A DNA stretch of 64,000 nucleotides from Curtobacterium pusillum. Its GTDB lineage: Bacteria; Actinomycetota; Actinomycetes; Actinomycetales; Microbacteriaceae. The stretch spans positions 2,480,001 through 2,544,000 of the forward strand of contig CP018783.1 of the NCBI GenBank assembly GCA_002025645.1, given 5' to 3'. The notes beneath the pieces were generated by a model that was not told where the DNA came from, ran no database searches, and saw nothing but the letters and a program-made list of their open reading frames with translations. Positions 8,155 to 15,397 of the stretch are shown here, in pieces (within the stretch, counting starts at the first letter, position 1; each line of letters begins with the position of its first letter). Made by a program: the position numbers and the translations under genes.

Positions 8155-8775
8155 TCACCCCGCCGAGCTGTCGCGGCGCATCGGCGGGCACTCGCCGCCC
8201 GCGGTCGTCGCGAGCTCGTAGTGCCACGACTCGTTCTCGTAGGACTGGCAGAGTCCGAACTGTCGCCCGTGCTCCTGCATCCACACTGCGGCGTCGATCG
8301 CTCCGACGTCGACCGCGCGGCCCTGGACGTGCGTCGACCGGTCCGGGGTGTTCACCCAGCGGCGGGCCTCCTCGAGCGAACCGTGCTCCTCGACGCCCTG
8401 GTCGAGCAACGCCTGCTGGTACGCCCTGCTGCGCCAGCCGGAGTTGATGCGCACCTCGACCCCGTCCGCGGCCGCCGCCTCGGTCGCGCGGGCGACCGCG
8501 TGCCGGAGGTCCGCGTCGAGGTTCGCGATCGCCGGGGTGTCCGCGATCTCGGAGATCGGTGCCCCGTCGGCGGCGTACCCGTCCGCGGTGCTGACGGTGT
8601 GGCCGCCGACCTCGGCGGACTCGCCGGACGGCGGCCCGACCGACACCGTCGTGCGGTCGGCGCGGGCACCGGCTCGCTCGTCGGCAGGGATCGAGGCCGC
8701 AGCACATCCCGCGACGGTCAGTGCGGTGCAGGTGACCACGACGGTGGCGATCAGGTGGAGGCGTGACTTCTGCAT
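8155..8775 (-). CDS. D-alanyl-D-alanine carboxypeptidase, VanY/M15B family lipoprotein
   Basis: The 206-residue protein has a lipoprotein signal: positive N terminus, hydrophobic stretch, and the lipobox TVAGC with the acylated Cys near residue 23. The M15B metallopeptidase motifs follow in order: SGWRSRAYQQ, STHVQGRAVDV with the zinc His and Asp, and ENESWHYE with the catalytic Glu and last zinc His. Such enzymes trim the terminal D-Ala of peptidoglycan stems outside the membrane. The start at 8775 gives a compact signal peptide, with GGAGG unusually close to it; an upstream ATG at 8811 is the alternative. The genes downstream encode the sensor kinase system. Confidence 0.85.
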   Translation of the reverse strand: MQKSRLHLIATVVVTCTALTVAGCAAASIPADERAGARADRTTVSVGPPSGESAEVGGHTVSTADGYAADGAPISEIADTPAIANLDADLRHAVARATEAAAADGVEVRINSGWRSRAYQQALLDQGVEEHGSLEEARRWVNTPDRSTHVQGRAVDVGAIDAAVWMQEHGRQFGLCQSYENESWHYELATTAGGECPPMRRDSSAG

Positions 8776-8876
8776 GCCTCCAGCATGTGGAACATCGCCG
8801 TCATCGTGCATCGGGCGCGGGACCCAGGCCGGTCACCCGGCCGGGTGAACCCGCGTCGTCCGTGGTGACCGGTCGT

Positions 8877-8920
8877 CGGACTGGAGGCGCGGGGCGGCGC
8901 CGCCACGTCCCTCCAGTCCG
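8877..8920 (-). terminator. Hairpin terminator made of two facing repeat-like arms
   Basis: An 11-bp perfect stem (8877-8887 with 8910-8920, arm CGGACTGGAGG) stands directly after the stop codon of the minus-strand SDR gene. The loop region contains a second palindrome, GGCGGCGCCGCC. The left arm is a variant copy of the 17-bp dispersed repeat and the right arm a partial inverted copy. There is no U-tract. Confidence 0.7.
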
Positions 8921-9607
8921 TCAGATGGTGATCTGGCCGAGCACGCGGTGGGCGATCGAGATCGACTCGCCGGACACGACCGACAGCGGCGACGCGAGGA
9001 ACGCGACGAGGTCGGCGATCTGCTGCGGACTGGAGTCCCCGGGGCCGCCCGGCCGCACCTCTGGACTCGGGGTGTCGGTGACGGTCCCCGGGTTGACGAC
9101 GGTGACGGTCACGCCGGTGCCCGCGGCCTCGTCGGCGAGGTTCTTCGCGATGACGCTCACCGCGGTGTTCCGCAGGGAAGCGGTGATGTTGCCCGACAGG
9201 TACGCGTTCTGGCCGCTCACCACGACGACGCGTCCGAAGCCCGCCGCCCGCTGCGCCGGCAGCACCGCGTTGGCGACCCGGAGGAACCCGAGGGCCTTGC
9301 CGTCGATCGCGGTGAGCACCTGGTCCGGGTCGGACTTCTTCGCCGGGTCGAGCGTCCCCGCGCTCGGGGCGGCCGTCACCACGAGGGCGTCGATGCGGCC
9401 GTGCTGCTCGAGCACGCGGGCGATGCCGGCGTCGACGGAGGCCTGGTCGGCGGTGTCGATCGCGACGCTGTCGGGGGAGTCGCCGGCGCTCCGGGAGGCG
9501 ACGACGACGGTCGCTCCCTCGGCACGGAGGCGATCGGCGACGGCGGCACCGATGTAGCCCTTCCCTCCGACGACGAGCGCGACACGGTTCTTGAGTTCGA
9601 GGTCCAC
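8921..9607 (-). CDS. SDR-fold protein lacking the usual Tyr-Lys pair
   Basis: The 228-residue protein has a Rossmann fold with the cofactor loop GGKGYIG and the VTAAPSAG strand where NAG normally occurs. Ser is present in VVVSGQNAY. The position of the catalytic Y-x-x-x-K reads ITASLRN, so both Tyr and Lys are replaced. The C-terminal GESISIAH replaces the usual GQ-x-x-x-VDGG. It may bind a nucleotide without the classical dehydrogenase chemistry, or use other residues. It stands alone, ending in a hairpin terminator. Confidence 0.82.
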   Translation of the reverse strand: MDLELKNRVALVVGGKGYIGAAVADRLRAEGATVVVASRSAGDSPDSVAIDTADQASVDAGIARVLEQHGRIDALVVTAAPSAGTLDPAKKSDPDQVLTAIDGKALGFLRVANAVLPAQRAAGFGRVVVVSGQNAYLSGNITASLRNTAVSVIAKNLADEAAGTGVTVTVVNPGTVTDTPSPEVRPGGPGDSSPQQIADLVAFLASPLSVVSGESISIAHRVLGQITI

Positions 9608-9652
9608 GAGCCCACGCTATGCCGCGCGCCGAGCCGTGTCCGTCACCATCGG

Positions 9653-9658
9653 TACGCT
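9653..9658 (+). promoter_or_regulatory. Predicted -10 box of a leaderless transcript
   Basis: TACGCT ends 7 bases before the ATG at 9666 and no Shine-Dalgarno sequence precedes that codon. Transcription from this box would begin at or next to the start codon. No clear -35 was identified. Confidence 0.5.
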
Positions 9659-9665
9659 GCTGCTC

Positions 9666-10346
9666 ATGGGTGGGAAGCAGGCACGCGGGTCGGAGTGGAC
9701 GGCAGACGATGCCGCGCTGTGGAACACGGTCGTGATCGCGGGGGAGCTCGACGCACGTCGGGTGCCGGCGCACCGCACCGGGACGTCGTTCGCGCTGCAG
9801 CCCGGCGAGATCGCGTTCGTCGGCGGTCCCTTCGCCCTCGACGAGTGGCGGGCCGACGGGGACGGCTCGTACCAGCAGTCGTCGACGTTCGCCTTCGGCG
9901 GTCCGGCGTTCGTCGCCGGAGCGCTGATCGGCACCGCGATCGGCAACAGTCGGCGCCGATCGAACGCGCGGTGGGCGGCGACACCGATGTGGCGGCCCGG
10001 ATTCGCCGGGTGGGTCGTCGTCACCAACCGTGGGTTCCACCTGTCGACCGACCACGCGAACCTGTTCTGGAACTGGGAGTCGATCTCGCAGGTCGACGTC
10101 GTGGGTCGTGGGCAGCTCGTCATGTTCGGCGAGAGCACCGGTGGCCCGGTGCGGTGGATGATCCGATCGGGGTGGGCGGAGCTCGTCTTCGTCCTCTGGG
10201 CGCACCAGCAGCACCCCGACCACCCGCAGCACCGCGCACGGAGCTGGCTCCACCCTGCCTGGCCCGAGTGGGCGGCACACATGGGGCACCCCCTCCCGGA
10301 CGGCGTCCTGCAGGGACCGCCCTCGGGGCGCTCCGAACTCGCCTGA
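9666..10346 (+). CDS. Hypothetical protein with a possible PH-like (GRAM-type) domain
   Basis: I do not recognise this 226-residue protein. Its order of motifs (a turn with PGEIAFVGGPFAL, a Gly/Ala-rich hydrophobic stretch near residues 75-90, then VVVTNRGFHLST and WNWESISQVDV) resembles bacterial PH/GRAM-like membrane-binding domains. The C terminus is rich in His, Trp and Pro. The ATG at 9666 is supported by a -10-like TACGCT 7 bases upstream; a GTG at 9636 would add ten residues. It is a single gene between a divergent SDR gene and a regulatory region. Confidence 0.7.
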   Translation: MGGKQARGSEWTADDAALWNTVVIAGELDARRVPAHRTGTSFALQPGEIAFVGGPFALDEWRADGDGSYQQSSTFAFGGPAFVAGALIGTAIGNSRRRSNARWAATPMWRPGFAGWVVVTNRGFHLSTDHANLFWNWESISQVDVVGRGQLVMFGESTGGPVRWMIRSGWAELVFVLWAHQQHPDHPQHRARSWLHPAWPEWAAHMGHPLPDGVLQGPPSGRSELA

Positions 10347-10380
10347 CCGGCACCGCCGCGGGATCGCGATCGTCGAATGA

Positions 10381-10475
10381 CACCGATGTAGTTCACCGGT
10401 TCTAACAGTTCAGTGCGTGAACCGTACAGAACAGAAATAGTTCGTTGCACTGATCGTTCACGTCGTGAAAGACTT
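10381..10475. promoter_or_regulatory. Low-GC region with repeated GTTCA/TGAAC elements
   Basis: This stretch is clearly richer in A and T than its surroundings. It contains GTTCA at 10408-10412 facing TGAAC at 10418-10422, and the palindrome TTCACG-T-CGTGAA at 10457-10469. Single GTTC-type elements stand near 10391 and 10437. The spacing suggests repeated operator sites for a regulator. The MarR protein encoded just downstream is the simplest candidate, not a proven one. Confidence 0.45.
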
Positions 10476-10521
10476 CTGATCGTCCGCAGGGGACAGCAGG
10501 AAGCAGGAAGGCGGGATCGCA

Positions 10522-10704
10522 ATGCACAGCACGTACACCGGGATGCCGCGACACACACGGCTCGGCGGAACCCACACCCGCGTCGGCCTCACCGACCCGG
10601 CCGTCATCGACGCGTACGTCGAGCGACGCATCCAGGACCCGTCGCTGCTGTCCGGTCGCGCCGAACCGTCCTACGCAGACTTCTTCAGCGTCCCCGCCGC
10701 GTAG
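10522..10704 (+). CDS. Small hypothetical protein, 60 residues
   Basis: The frame opens with an ATG at 10522 after a purine-rich stretch (AGGAAGGCGGG) and closes with TAG at 10702-10704. The product has a basic N-terminal half (RHTRLGGTHTRVGL) and an acidic/aromatic end (SYADFFSVPAA). No family is recognised. It lies directly downstream of the operator-like region and upstream of the MarR gene, so it could be the first gene of that transcript. Codon choice is consistent with coding, but the length makes this uncertain. Confidence 0.5.
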   Translation: MHSTYTGMPRHTRLGGTHTRVGLTDPAVIDAYVERRIQDPSLLSGRAEPSYADFFSVPAA

Positions 10705-10755
10705 TCTCAGGTCCGTCCCACCCCGCACCGCCTGCACGAGAGAACACTCGACCAC

Positions 10756-11313
10756 ATGCCGTTGACCGTCGTCCGTCGTGAGCACATGCACCTCTACGCC
10801 CGGGAGCCCCGGTCGCGTGCCGCGAAGGTCGCCGTCGACGCCCTGCTCCGGCTGCAGCACGCCGAGGAGCAGCAGCTCGAGCAGGCCCGCAGCGAGAGCG
10901 GCCTCACGAAGAACGAGTTCCTCGCCGTCCGCTACATGCTCCAGGCACATCGGGACGGACGGGCGATGGGGCCGAAGGACCTCGCCGTCATGCTCAACGT
11001 GTCGAACGCGTCGGTGACCAAGATCGTCGACGGGCTCGTCGACAAGGGTGACCTGGTCCGTGCTCCGCACCCCACCGATCGCCGGGCGCAGGTGCTCGAG
11101 CCGACGGTGCAGGCCGCGAAGAAGATCGATGCCTCGTACGCGCGCTTCCACGAGGCCGTGGTCGAGGTGATGGACCACCTGTCCTCGGAGGAGAACGGCA
11201 TCCTCGCCCGCTGCCTCTCCCAGATCACCGAAGCGCTCGCCGACGGCCGACCTGCGCCGGTCGACGAGTACACCGTCGACCCGGACGGCGTCGCGGAGCC
11301 GCACGACGCCTGA
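10756..11313 (+). CDS. MarR family transcriptional regulator
   Basis: The 185-residue protein carries a winged helix. GLTKNEFLAVRYML leads into the DNA-recognition part LAVMLNVSNASVTKIVDGLVDKGDLVRAPHPTDRRAQ, whose wing motif is D-R-R as in MarR. Long amphipathic helices on both sides (residues about 20-55 and 130-165) would form the dimer interface. The start at 10756 is the first ATG; a second at 10786 is possible. Neighbouring palindromes at 10381-10475 may be its operators. The ligand and targets are unknown. Confidence 0.88.
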   Translation: MPLTVVRREHMHLYAREPRSRAAKVAVDALLRLQHAEEQQLEQARSESGLTKNEFLAVRYMLQAHRDGRAMGPKDLAVMLNVSNASVTKIVDGLVDKGDLVRAPHPTDRRAQVLEPTVQAAKKIDASYARFHEAVVEVMDHLSSEENGILARCLSQITEALADGRPAPVDEYTVDPDGVAEPHDA

Positions 11314-11355
11314 TCGGGACCCGGAGGAACGAGTCCGCACGCGCCTCCCGGAAAA

Positions 11356-11374
11356 AACCTTCCAGCGGTAAGTT
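11356..11374. promoter_or_regulatory. Imperfect inverted repeat before the TetR gene
   Basis: AACCTTCC at 11356-11363 faces GGTAAGTT at 11367-11374 (6 of 8 pairs). It lies immediately before the GGGAGG ribosome site of the downstream tetR-type gene. The placement would suit autoregulation by that protein. Confidence 0.4.
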
Positions 11375-11380
11375 GGGAGG

Positions 11381-11992
11381 ATGACGCACCCCGCCGACGA
11401 CGAAGCGGCCGCGCCGCGACGCGGCGGGTACCGCAAGGGCGCCGAGCGCCGGACGCAGATCCTCGACGAGATGATCCGGATGGTCGCCGACCACGGCGTC
11501 GACGCGTCGTCACTCCGCTCGGTCGCGGACGCGCTCGGGATCACCCACGCTGCGCTCCGGCACTACTTCCCGAACCGCGACGAACTGCTGCTCGCCGTGT
11601 ACCGCGAGCACGAGGTGCGCGAGCAGGGTGCTCCGGACCGGATGAAGTCGGCGATCGGGGACATGCGCGACAGTGCCTCGCGGAACCGTGAGGTCCCCGG
11701 GCTCGTGCAGCTCTACACGACGCTCGCAGCCGATGCCGTGCAAGAAGGGCACCCGGCAACGCGGGAGTTCATGCGCGAGCGGTTCACGCGGCTGCGGGCC
11801 GACCTGGCGGCGTTGATCGAGGCGGACCAGGCATCGGGGCGGATCCGTGCCGACCTGGACCCGGTCGACCTGGCGAGCCTGAGCATCGCTGCGTCGGACG
11901 GGCTGCAGGTGCAGTGGCTGCTCGACCCGGAGGCCGTGGACGGCGAGAAGGTGCTGCGGCTGCTCGAGCAGATCGTGCCGGCGGCCGACTGA
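11381..11992 (+). CDS. TetR/AcrR family transcriptional regulator
   Basis: The 203-residue regulator has an N-terminal helix-turn-helix (about residues 22-68; RRTQILDEMIRMVADHGVDA, then SLRSVADALGITHAALRHYFPNRDELLLAVY). An all-helical ligand domain follows. A strong GGGAGG ribosome site precedes the ATG. It is convergent with the Gfo/Idh/MocA gene and separated from it by a long hairpin. The BetI-like arrangement of the first domain is generic, so no ligand is proposed; control of the nearby sugar genes is possible. Confidence 0.92.
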   Translation: MTHPADDEAAAPRRGGYRKGAERRTQILDEMIRMVADHGVDASSLRSVADALGITHAALRHYFPNRDELLLAVYREHEVREQGAPDRMKSAIGDMRDSASRNREVPGLVQLYTTLAADAVQEGHPATREFMRERFTRLRADLAALIEADQASGRIRADLDPVDLASLSIAASDGLQVQWLLDPEAVDGEKVLRLLEQIVPAAD

Positions 11993-12024
11993 GCGGCGGG
12001 TCGCACGGCCGCGGGTCGCACTTC

Positions 12025-12075
12025 GTGAGCAGAAATGGTCGGGTTCCCGAACGGAACCCGACCATTTCTGCTCAC
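12025..12075. terminator. Perfect 23-bp hairpin between convergent genes
   Basis: Arms 12025-12047 and 12053-12075 are perfectly complementary with a 5-base loop (CGAAC). The arms contain AGAAATGG, low in GC for this genome. The hairpin lies between the ends of the plus-strand TetR gene and the minus-strand oxidoreductase gene, so a bidirectional terminator is the simplest reading. Confidence 0.7.
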
Positions 12076-12094
12076 CACGTGGTGGGCCCGACGA

Positions 12095-13198
12095 CTACGC
12101 GGTCAGCACCGCGGCCGCCGGGTCGAAGTCCTCCGGCAGCGGCGGGATCGGGTCCACCGAAGACGTGATGTCGACGGCCGAACCCGATGCCGCGGCGTCA
12201 CGGATGCCGAGCAGCACGTCGAGGACGTGCAGCGCCACCGCACCCGAGGCACGCTCGGGGCGGTCCTCGGCGATGGCCCGGGCGAGCTCGACGACACCGG
12301 TGCCGCGACCCCACGTGGAGCCGACCGCCTCGAGGGTCTCCGGCTCGTCCTGCCCGTAGCGCCAGAGCTGCGATGCGCCCTCGAACGTGTTCGGGTCCGG
12401 GAGCGAGATCGTGCCGAGCGTGCCGTTGATCTCCACGAAGCCCATGCGCGGCAGGGCGTGCTGGAAGGAGAACGTCGACTGGGCGGACTGCCCGCCGGCG
12501 AACTCGATCAGGGCGGCGTGGTGGGTCGGGACCTCGACCGGGAACGTCTCGCCGGCGCGGGGGCCGGACGCGATCGTGCGACGGTCGAGCGACTTCGACG
12601 ACACGGCCTGCACGCGCGAGGCGGTGCCGAACGCGTGCACGAGGGTCGTCACGTAGTACGGACCCATGTCGAACAGGGGACCGGCACCCTCGGCGAACAG
12701 GAAGTCCGGGTTCGGGTGCCATGCCTCGGGTCCGGGGACGTGGAACAGCGTCGTCGCGGAGAGCGGCTCGCCGATGTCGCCGCGGGCGATGGCACGCAGC
12801 GCCGTCTGGATGCCCGCGCCGAGCACGGTGTCCGGAGCGGTCGCCACCCGGAGGCCCTTCGACGCAGCAGATGCGAGCACCGCGGCGGCCGACTCGTGGT
12901 CGGTCGCGATCGGCTTCTCGCTCCACACGTGCTTGCCGGCGTCGATGATCTGCTGGTCGACCTCGGCGTGTGCGGCCGGGATCGTCAGGTTGATCACGAT
13001 GGAGATGTCGTCGCGGGCGAGGAGCTCCTCGACCGAACCCGACGCCCCGACCCCGTACTCAGCGGCCTGGGCGGCAGCGCGGTCGAGCAGGACGTCGGCG
13101 ACGAAGCGGACCTCGACGTCGGCGAACTTCGTCAGGTTCTCCAGGTACTGCGTGGAGATGTTGCCGGCACCGATGATGCCGATCCCGACACGGGTCAC
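12095..13198 (-). CDS. Gfo/Idh/MocA family oxidoreductase
   Basis: The 367-residue protein starts with the Rossmann motif GIIGAGNISTQYL, followed by the family EKPIA motif (SEKPIATDHESA) at about residue 95. The C-terminal alpha/beta domain has GPLFDMGPYYVTTLVHAFG, the conserved D-x-G-x-Y-x-x-x-x-L region of this family. These enzymes oxidise or reduce hydroxyl groups of sugars, inositols and sugar derivatives with NAD(P). The GTG start overlaps the stop of the upstream sugar isomerase gene (GTGA), so the two act in one pathway. The substrate is not evident. Confidence 0.92.
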   Translation of the reverse strand: MTRVGIGIIGAGNISTQYLENLTKFADVEVRFVADVLLDRAAAQAAEYGVGASGSVEELLARDDISIVINLTIPAAHAEVDQQIIDAGKHVWSEKPIATDHESAAAVLASAASKGLRVATAPDTVLGAGIQTALRAIARGDIGEPLSATTLFHVPGPEAWHPNPDFLFAEGAGPLFDMGPYYVTTLVHAFGTASRVQAVSSKSLDRRTIASGPRAGETFPVEVPTHHAALIEFAGGQSAQSTFSFQHALPRMGFVEINGTLGTISLPDPNTFEGASQLWRYGQDEPETLEAVGSTWGRGTGVVELARAIAEDRPERASGAVALHVLDVLLGIRDAAASGSAVDITSSVDPIPPLPEDFDPAAAVLTA

Positions 13199-13995
13199 TT
13201 GTCGTTGTCCTTCAGCCACGCGAGCGACTCGGTGATGCCCTCGAAGACGTCGCCCTTGTACGCGTCGAACTCGACGACGCGGATGGCCTGCGGCGCCGCG
13301 GCGAGGATGCCCGCCACGTCGACGTCGCCCTGGCCGGCGGGGGTCTGGTTCTCGAAGGCACGCTGGAGTGCCTCGGGGACGATGAGGGCGCTCTCGGACG
13401 AGGGCAGGGCGGTGCGGATGTCACCGTCGACCTTGCCGTCCTTGACGTGGATGGCGACGACGCGGTCACCCAGGGACTTCAGCACCGCGGGGGCGTCGGC
13501 GCCGCCGACGGTCGCCCAGAAGGTGTCGACCTCGAGGACGGTCTCCGGGCTGATCTGCGAGACGAACAGGTCGTAGACGGTGCGGCCGTCGACCTTGTTC
13601 GTGAACTCCCACTGGTGGTTGTGGTACCCGAACTTGAGACCGCGCGAAGCGGCCTCGGCGGTCAGGACGTTGACGCGCTCGGCGATCTTCGCGACGTCGT
13701 CGGCGGTCTGCCAGCGGTCCGTCGGGATGAACGGGTCGATGACCGTCTGGATCCCGAGACGCTCGGCGGCGTCCCAGATCGGCGTCGTGTCCTCGGCGTC
13801 GATCACGGCGACGTGACCGGACGGGGCCTTCAGGCCGGTGGCGGCGAAGGCGCGCTCGAGGTCCGCGGCGCGCTCGACGAACGCGTAGGGCTCGACGTTC
13901 TCGTAGCCGATCTCGGCGACGCGGGCGATGGCCTTGTCGAGGTCTTCGGCGATGGCGTCGCGCAGCGAGTACAGCTGCACAGAGGTGGTGGGCAT
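13195..13995 (-). CDS. Sugar phosphate isomerase/epimerase, TIM-barrel family
   Basis: The 266-residue protein begins with SVQLYSLRDAIAEDL and continues with IGYENVEPYAF, the first strands of an AP-endonuclease-2-like TIM barrel. The metal-site region GYHNHQWEF is near residue 120, and the later strands LEVDTFWATVGG and AIHVKDGK carry further metal ligands. Such proteins isomerise or epimerise free or phosphorylated sugars and commonly pair with Gfo/Idh/MocA oxidoreductases, as here. AAGGAG precedes the ATG by 9 bases. It is divergent from an MFS permease that may import the substrate. Confidence 0.92.
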   Translation of the reverse strand: MPTTSVQLYSLRDAIAEDLDKAIARVAEIGYENVEPYAFVERAADLERAFAATGLKAPSGHVAVIDAEDTTPIWDAAERLGIQTVIDPFIPTDRWQTADDVAKIAERVNVLTAEAASRGLKFGYHNHQWEFTNKVDGRTVYDLFVSQISPETVLEVDTFWATVGGADAPAVLKSLGDRVVAIHVKDGKVDGDIRTALPSSESALIVPEALQRAFENQTPAGQGDVDVAGILAAAPQAIRVVEFDAYKGDVFEGITESLAWLKDNDK

Positions 13996-14081
13996 TGCAG
14001 AGGCTCCTTCGGTCCTGTCTGGGTGTCGCGGCCCGTCGAGGAGCGATGCTCCGCGGCGAGATCGGGTACGACGCTACCCCA

Positions 14082-14104
14082 AAAACCACCCGCTGTGTAG
14101 TTTT
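14082..14104. promoter_or_regulatory. Operator-like inverted repeat over the MFS promoter
   Basis: AAAACCAC (14082-14089) faces GTAGTTTT (14097-14104), 7 of 8 pairs with a 7-base centre. The right arm overlaps the predicted -10 box TAGTTT at 14098-14103, which ends 7 bases before the ATG at 14111. A repressor bound here would block the permease promoter. It may also influence the divergent sugar isomerase operon. Confidence 0.5.
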
Positions 14105-14110
14105 AGTCGC

Positions 14111-15319
14111 ATGACCACAGCGTCGGTCGATGAGGACCGCAGACAGCTCGCCGGGTGGCGGAACGCCATCATCATCGCCTTCGCCATCGGCGGGGTGAGC
14201 CTCGCCGCATGGGGCCCGCGCCTCCCCGAGCTCCGCGTCGAACTCGGCGTGGACGTCGGCACCATCGGACTCATGCTCGGTGGCGTCACGATCGGCTCGA
14301 TCGGCGGACTGCTCAGTGCCGCCCCGATGCTCCGGCGGCTGGGCGGTCGGCGGGCGCTGACCGCGGTCGTCGTGCTCGTCCCGGCGGCGATCGCCGTCAT
14401 CGGCACAGCCGCCGCGCTGCACTCCGTGCCGCTCGCCGCCGTCGGGTTCGTGGTCGCCGGGGCGGGCATCGGCTCGCTCGACGTGATGGCGAACGTCGAG
14501 GGCACGGCGATCGAGGCGCGCGCCGGCCGCACGCTGCTCCCGTTGATGCACGCCGCCTGGTCGGGAGGCGCGGCCCTCGGCGCGGGGCTCGCCGCCCTGT
14601 GCGCGTGGCTGGGCATCACCCCCTCGGCACAGTTGCTGGGTGAGGCCGTCGTCATCCTCGTGGTCGGCGTCATCGCCATGCGCGGCATCCCGGACGGCAC
14701 CCGTGCCGAGGAGCACGACACGTCGCTCACGCCCCGGCAGCGGCTCCGCCAGTGGGCCCGCGGGTGGGCCGACGTGCGTCTGCTGCTCATCGGTGTCGTC
14801 ATGCTCGGCGTCGAGCTCGGCGAGGGTTCGGCGAACAACTGGCTCGCCCTCGCCACCACCGACGGCCACGGCCAGACCGCGGCCGTCGGCGCGCTGTTCT
14901 TCACCGTGTTCGCCGTCTCCGAGGCAGCCACCCGCGTCTTCGCCGGACCCGTCGTCGACCGGATGGGCCGCGTCTGCACCGTCCGGTGGACGACCGCGCT
15001 CGGCATCGTGGGCGCCGTGCTCTTCATCGTGGGCGGCAGCTGGTGGCTCACCCTGATCGGCGTCGTGCTGTGGGCGGTCGGCGTCTCGATGGGCTTTCCC
15101 CTGGGCATGTCGGCCGCGGCGCAGAGCGGCCCGAACCCTGCCGCCCGTGTCAGCGTGGTCGCGTCGATCGGGTACTTCGCGAACTTCGCCGGTCCGCCCG
15201 TCATCGGAGCGATCGCCGAGCACGTGGGCGCGCTCAGCGCGCTCTGGCTGGTCGCGGTGCTGTTCGTCGCGGCGTTCGCGGCGTCCGGTTCGCTGCGTCC
15301 GGTCGCCGGACGCGACTGA
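14111..15319 (+). CDS. MFS transporter, YbjJ/fucose-permease-like
   Basis: The 402-residue protein is an integral membrane protein with about twelve hydrophobic helices. The segment ARVSVVASIGYFANFAGPP near residue 350 and the early GVTIGSIGGLLSA recur in the second MFS permease of this window (22909-24243), so the two are paralogues. Relatives include sugar permeases of the fucose group. No Shine-Dalgarno sequence precedes the ATG, and TAGTTT sits 7 bases upstream, so the mRNA is probably leaderless. Divergent sugar-metabolism genes suggest a sugar or sugar derivative as cargo. Confidence 0.88.
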   Translation: MTTASVDEDRRQLAGWRNAIIIAFAIGGVSLAAWGPRLPELRVELGVDVGTIGLMLGGVTIGSIGGLLSAAPMLRRLGGRRALTAVVVLVPAAIAVIGTAAALHSVPLAAVGFVVAGAGIGSLDVMANVEGTAIEARAGRTLLPLMHAAWSGGAALGAGLAALCAWLGITPSAQLLGEAVVILVVGVIAMRGIPDGTRAEEHDTSLTPRQRLRQWARGWADVRLLLIGVVMLGVELGEGSANNWLALATTDGHGQTAAVGALFFTVFAVSEAATRVFAGPVVDRMGRVCTVRWTTALGIVGAVLFIVGGSWWLTLIGVVLWAVGVSMGFPLGMSAAAQSGPNPAARVSVVASIGYFANFAGPPVIGAIAEHVGALSALWLVAVLFVAAFAASGSLRPVAGRD

Positions 15320-15326
15320 CCACGGA

Positions 15327-15362
15327 CTGGAGGCGCGGGGCGGGCTGGCACCGTGCCTCCAG
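15327..15362 (+). terminator. Terminator hairpin built from two inverted copies of the 17-bp repeat
   Basis: CTGGAGGCGCGG (15327-15338) pairs with CCGTGCCTCCAG (15351-15362) over 12 positions, one a G-U pair, leaving a 12-base loop. It follows the MFS stop codon by 7 bases. Here two copies of the dispersed repeat face each other, which shows how the repeat can act as a terminator half. Confidence 0.7.
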
Positions 15363-15384
15363 GCCGCCGTCTGGTCACGCTGGA

Positions 15385-15390
15385 TAGCGT
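15385..15390 (+). promoter_or_regulatory. Predicted -10 box of the esterase gene
   Basis: TAGCGT ends 7 bases before the ATG at 15398, in keeping with transcription starting at the initiation codon. Confidence 0.5.
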
Positions 15391-15397
15391 GGGGTCC

